DNA of 64,000 nucleotides from Flaccisagitta enflata (Eukaryota > Chaetognatha > Sagittoidea > Aphragmophora). Shown one piece after another: positions 61,149-64,000 of this stretch; the stretch's first letter is position 1, and each line of letters opens with the position of its first letter. The position numbers and the translations under genes were made by a program. Below the pieces are notes generated by a model. It ran no database searches, was not told the DNA's origin, and saw nothing but the letters and a program-made list of their open reading frames with translations. The DNA lies in contig OZ231127.1 in NCBI GenBank assembly GCA_965153355.1, positions 6,944,001 through 7,008,000 on the forward strand. The letters run 5' to 3'.

Positions 61149-61627
61149 TTCAAAAGTCAATTCAAAACGCGACCGTTACCCTGCAATCAAAAGCAACTGA
61201 TACCAGCAAAACCTTTTTGGTAACTAGAGTATTCATTTTGAGAAATTTGGACTGGTTCTGTTTGAAAGCACATAACCCACCATTTGTTCACGCAAAAGCT
61301 CTGGCTTTAATTGTTTAGCGTCCACCCAATTTTGAAATTTGATAAAAATTCTAGAATTTTTGCCCAAAAATCGTGTTTTTGAACAAGTTTTCATCAGTTT
61401 ATCCTTGTAATTTTCACATGGATTGAGTAAAAACCATCAGATTGTTCATGACTGGGAAGTAATTGACCCTTCTTTTGCATAATTCTTGAATCTTTGCCAT
61501 TTTTGTGAAGATTTATGTCGTCAATGATCAGTGATGTGATACAAAACCTGCTCAAACCAAAACAAGGCCAAGTGAGGGCCAATGAGTGCGCCTCACTTGA
61601 TTAAGAATTTGTGAATGAACGTTTTTG
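61149..61627. other. 3' flank of the F5/8C gene
   Basis: AT-rich, with no further coding sequence recognised. Confidence 0.4.
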
Positions 61628-61700
61628 ATGACTGAATGAATGAATGAATGAATGAATGAATGAATGAATGAGTAAATGAATGAATGAATGAATGAAGGAA
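61628..61700. repeat. (TGAA)n microsatellite
   Basis: About seventeen TGAA units with a few substitutions. Confidence 0.95.
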
Positions 61701-61779
61701 TGAAAATGAATGTGGTGAGGCATGGAAGGTGATAGGAATGGAGGAATATGTCAGAATCAGCCGTTTTGCGCATTTCAAA

Positions 61780-61856
61780 TGTTTGCGTGACTGACCAACC
61801 AACCAACCAACAGACGGACATGACCTCTTATAGATGTGCGTGGACGCACTTAAGAA
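61780..61856 (-). repeat. Family 1 element, hairpin half, variant
   Basis: GACTGACCAACCAACC body, GACCTCTTATAGATGTGCGT and a GTGCGTGGACGCACTTAAG hairpin. The stem differs from the consensus, but its pairing is kept. Confidence 0.7.
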
Positions 61857-62199
61857 TTGGAGGAAAAAATGAGATTGGCCATATGAATTTCAGTATTTTG
61901 GTGTAATTTTTGAAAAATTTGTAAGCTAAGTATATCTTGCTTTTATTTGTAGGACTAATCTGATCATTTTTTTTATTGATTTGTAAAGAAATATCATTGA
62001 TTCAAAGCTACAGAGGTCAGTTTATCAATATTTCAAAAAACCTTATTTGGGCTAAATCACATTTTTACTCAAAACTATGTGGAAGCTTAACCGCTAGAGT
62101 CAGTGCTATGAAATTTTGCATGATGCAGTAGATAATGTGTTTACAGACAAAACCAATCCAAATTTCTAAAAATGAATACTTAAGGCACAATAAAGGTTT

Positions 62200-62575
62200 T
62201 TAGTCGCGTGCTACGCGACTCTATAAGCCACTTTTTGGTCTATCGGTCCATCAGTTGGTTGGTTGGTCACAAATCACTTTTTTGGCATTTTTTCGCGTTT
62301 TTTAGGCTTTTTTTTAGGCTTTTTAGAATACACAGGGGGGTGGAGATAACTGATTTTATAGTCTTTTTGAAAATTCAAGTCTGCCTGTTTATCTGTCTGT
62401 CCGACTTTTTGTGAAAATGCTAATGTACGCGATTTAGGTCTAATGACCTTGGTCTGGTATGAGTCGCTTTAGATTTCAGAAATCACTATATTCGCATCGT
62501 CCAAAGATTCATGATCCCTGCCAGCGGACGGGCGGAGTGTCGGACGTACACACTTTTTTTAGAAGCGACTAAAAA
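62200..62575. repeat. Two family 1 ends, tail to tail
   Basis: A forward hairpin end TAGTCGCGTGCTACGCGACT at 62,200 and a reverse AGAAGCGACTAAAAA at 62,561. The interval has GGTC bodies and TTTTTTAGGCTTTTT repeats. Confidence 0.6.
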
Positions 62576-62698
62576 CTTGCAGCGGTCGCAGGATCTGCCG
62601 GGACCTATAGTTTGTCTGTAATTTGCGCATATATTTTTCCTTTGTCTTTCTTCTTTCTTTATCTCTTTTTTTCTCTCTTGTTTTCTTTCCTTTGTTTC

Positions 62699-62701
62699 TT
62701 A

Positions 62702-62747
<46 letters not shown>

Positions 62748-62748
62748 C

Positions 62749-62815
<67 letters not shown>

Positions 62816-62874
62816 ATTTTCTTTTTTTCTTTTTTCTTTTTTCTTTCTTTCTTTCTTTCTTTCTTTCTCTTTTT

Positions 62875-62969
<95 letters not shown>

Positions 62970-62975
62970 CATTCT
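62699..62975. repeat. (TTTC)n microsatellite, ~275 bp
   Basis: A long CTTT/TTTC array with short TTTTT interruptions. The SFFLSFFL open frames are artefacts. Confidence 0.95.
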
Positions 62976-63298
62976 TTCTTTCTCATTCTTTCTTTTCTAT
63001 TTTCTATTTCCTATTTCCTATTTTTTCTCCTCCCATCTCTCGTGCGCTGGGAATCTTTTATTTTTCCACATCATGTTACCATGCAAAGAAAAAAGAAAAA
63101 ACGATAAAAAAAAGAAAAAAGAAAAAAAAGAAAAAAGAAGAAGAAAAAAAAAAAAAAGAAAAAAGAAAGAAAAAACGCACAACCTTTCAGTGTAACATAG
63201 TCAGTGAGGACTCACAATGCCTCTATTTATTTCAGTTTGGGTGTAGTGAGGGACGTTGTTCAACCCGTCATACGCCGACAAAGTTACCATGCAGAAAA

Positions 63299-63520
63299 AA
63301 ACAAGGGGGGATACACGGCTACCTTAGTCGCGTGCTGGTGGGCAGGGGCAGTAATTTGAAGGGCTATCCATGCATTTGGGCAGAAGCAGTAATGCAATAA
63401 CCACCCATAAACGCCCAAAAAAAAAAAAGTTTGACGGACGGACAGATGGACCGACGGACGGACGGACGGACAGACGGACGGAAAAAGTGGGTTGTAGAGT
63501 CGCGTGCACGCGACTAAAAA
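63299..63520 (-). repeat. Family 1 element, full length
   Basis: AACAAGGGGGGATACACGGC, two GGGCAG(G/A)(G/A)GCAGTAAT modules, a GACGGACGGACG body and the hairpin GTCGCGTGCACGCGACTAAA. Confidence 0.9.
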
Positions 63521-63621
63521 AGAAAAAAAAAAAGAAGAAAAAAAGAAAAAAAGAACACAAGATGAAACATGAGCCCTAGTTGCGAAATATCAACTTGCCA
63601 GATCAAGCAAGCAGTTATGGC

Positions 63622-63757
63622 TAGGGATGTGGAAGCGATTGACCGCTTCCAATTTGGTGGGTGGAATAGCTACTAGTATTTGAACTGCAAAATGGAAGCG
63701 GAAACTGAAGCGGAAGCGGTGGAAGCGGCATAAAAATCGACCGCTTCCGCATCCCTA
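63622..63757. mobile_element. hAT-like MITE, 136 bp, 8-bp target duplication
   Basis: TAGGGATGTGGAAGCGATTG at the left and its near complement CCGCTTCCGCATCCCTA at the right. GTTATGGC and GTTATGGT flank it as a direct repeat with one mismatch. Nearly the whole element can pair with itself (GGAAGCGG repeats). Confidence 0.88.
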
Positions 63758-63765
63758 GTTATGGT

Positions 63766-64000
63766 CAACATGAATGAATACATACTGTTTATCTTTGTTT
63801 GATAATCATTTGTAAACGAATAGAGCAACAAACATCTGCATGGCGCCATTTTCTTGTATATTTTCCTTTTTGTTTTCAATTCTCGATGAGGTAATTTTGG
63901 TTAACTTCGATTGTTTGTAATTTCAAGATGTTTTTTTATTCATTCTCACGCGCATATTGCTAACATGTCCTAGTCCTTTTCTCCTCCATATGAATCAAAT
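63766..64000. other. Intergenic DNA at window edge
   Basis: Nothing recognisable. Confidence 0.4.

Noticed and set aside
62612-63400. 262-residue open frame, Phe/Ser/Leu-rich membrane protein
   Set aside because: It is read from a (TTTC)n array and a following A/G-rich run, with no conserved segment.

Overview
The window looks like nuclear DNA of a repeat-rich invertebrate animal, probably marine; the species cannot be told from the sequence. The reasons are two intron-containing genes with GT-AG splice sites and animal-type products, very long dinucleotide and tetranucleotide arrays, a decayed LINE, Tc1/mariner relics and dozens of small inverted-repeat elements. There is no operon structure, and I saw no rRNA gene, intact tRNA gene or CRISPR array.

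Gene 1 (about 14,969-41,366, + strand) is a 12-exon gene for a DC-STAMP-domain membrane protein of the DCST1/DCST2 (Drosophila sneaky, worm SPE-42/SPE-49) family, which acts in gamete membrane interaction. About 2.27 kb of coding sequence is spread over 26.4 kb. The introns are filled with mobile elements and microsatellites. Splice phases agree across nearly all junctions; one small exon, or an unusual splice site, is probably still missing between 22,845 and 27,944. Gene 2 (57,859-61,148, + strand) is a 3-exon gene for a small secreted protein of about 197 residues with a single F5/8 type C (discoidin-like) domain.

Nearly everything else is mobile or repetitive. At 6.2-7.26 kb lies a decayed LINE reverse transcriptase on the minus strand, split by a 355-bp foldback element with a 9-bp target duplication. 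At 11.7-14.65 kb is a ~2.96-kb foldback element whose arms are arrays of TTAATTAA-rich repeats; it sits inside an older interspersed repeat with an 8-9-bp target duplication, an architecture like Drosophila FB elements. At 24.5-25.97 kb is a ~1.47-kb near-complete palindrome with a ~10-bp target duplication. At 26.3-26.9 and 56.5-57.1 kb are Tc1/mariner transposase relics. Around 54.6-57.2 kb is a nest of elements sharing one terminal repeat, with a natural empty site for one of the relics. Further hairpin elements lie at 0.32, 6.3, 7.46, 10.4, 19.0, 19.9, 23.2, 27.5, 34.2, 35.8, 41.9, 43.8, 45.5, 47.1 and 63.6 kb.

Two interspersed families recur throughout. Family 1 ('TAGTCGCG element') has a hairpin end AGTCGCG-N-CGCGACT, a body rich in GGAC/GACC steps and an opposite end GGCCGTGTATCCGGCCTTG; about 30 whole or partial copies are visible. 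Family 2 is a composite of a ~150-bp GC-rich head, a ~21-bp minisatellite (GAGGCCTGAGAGGCTGGATTT-like) and a shorter inverted copy of the head. Open frames running through these repeats (LSLSLS, CVCVCV, RPERLDL and similar) are not genes.
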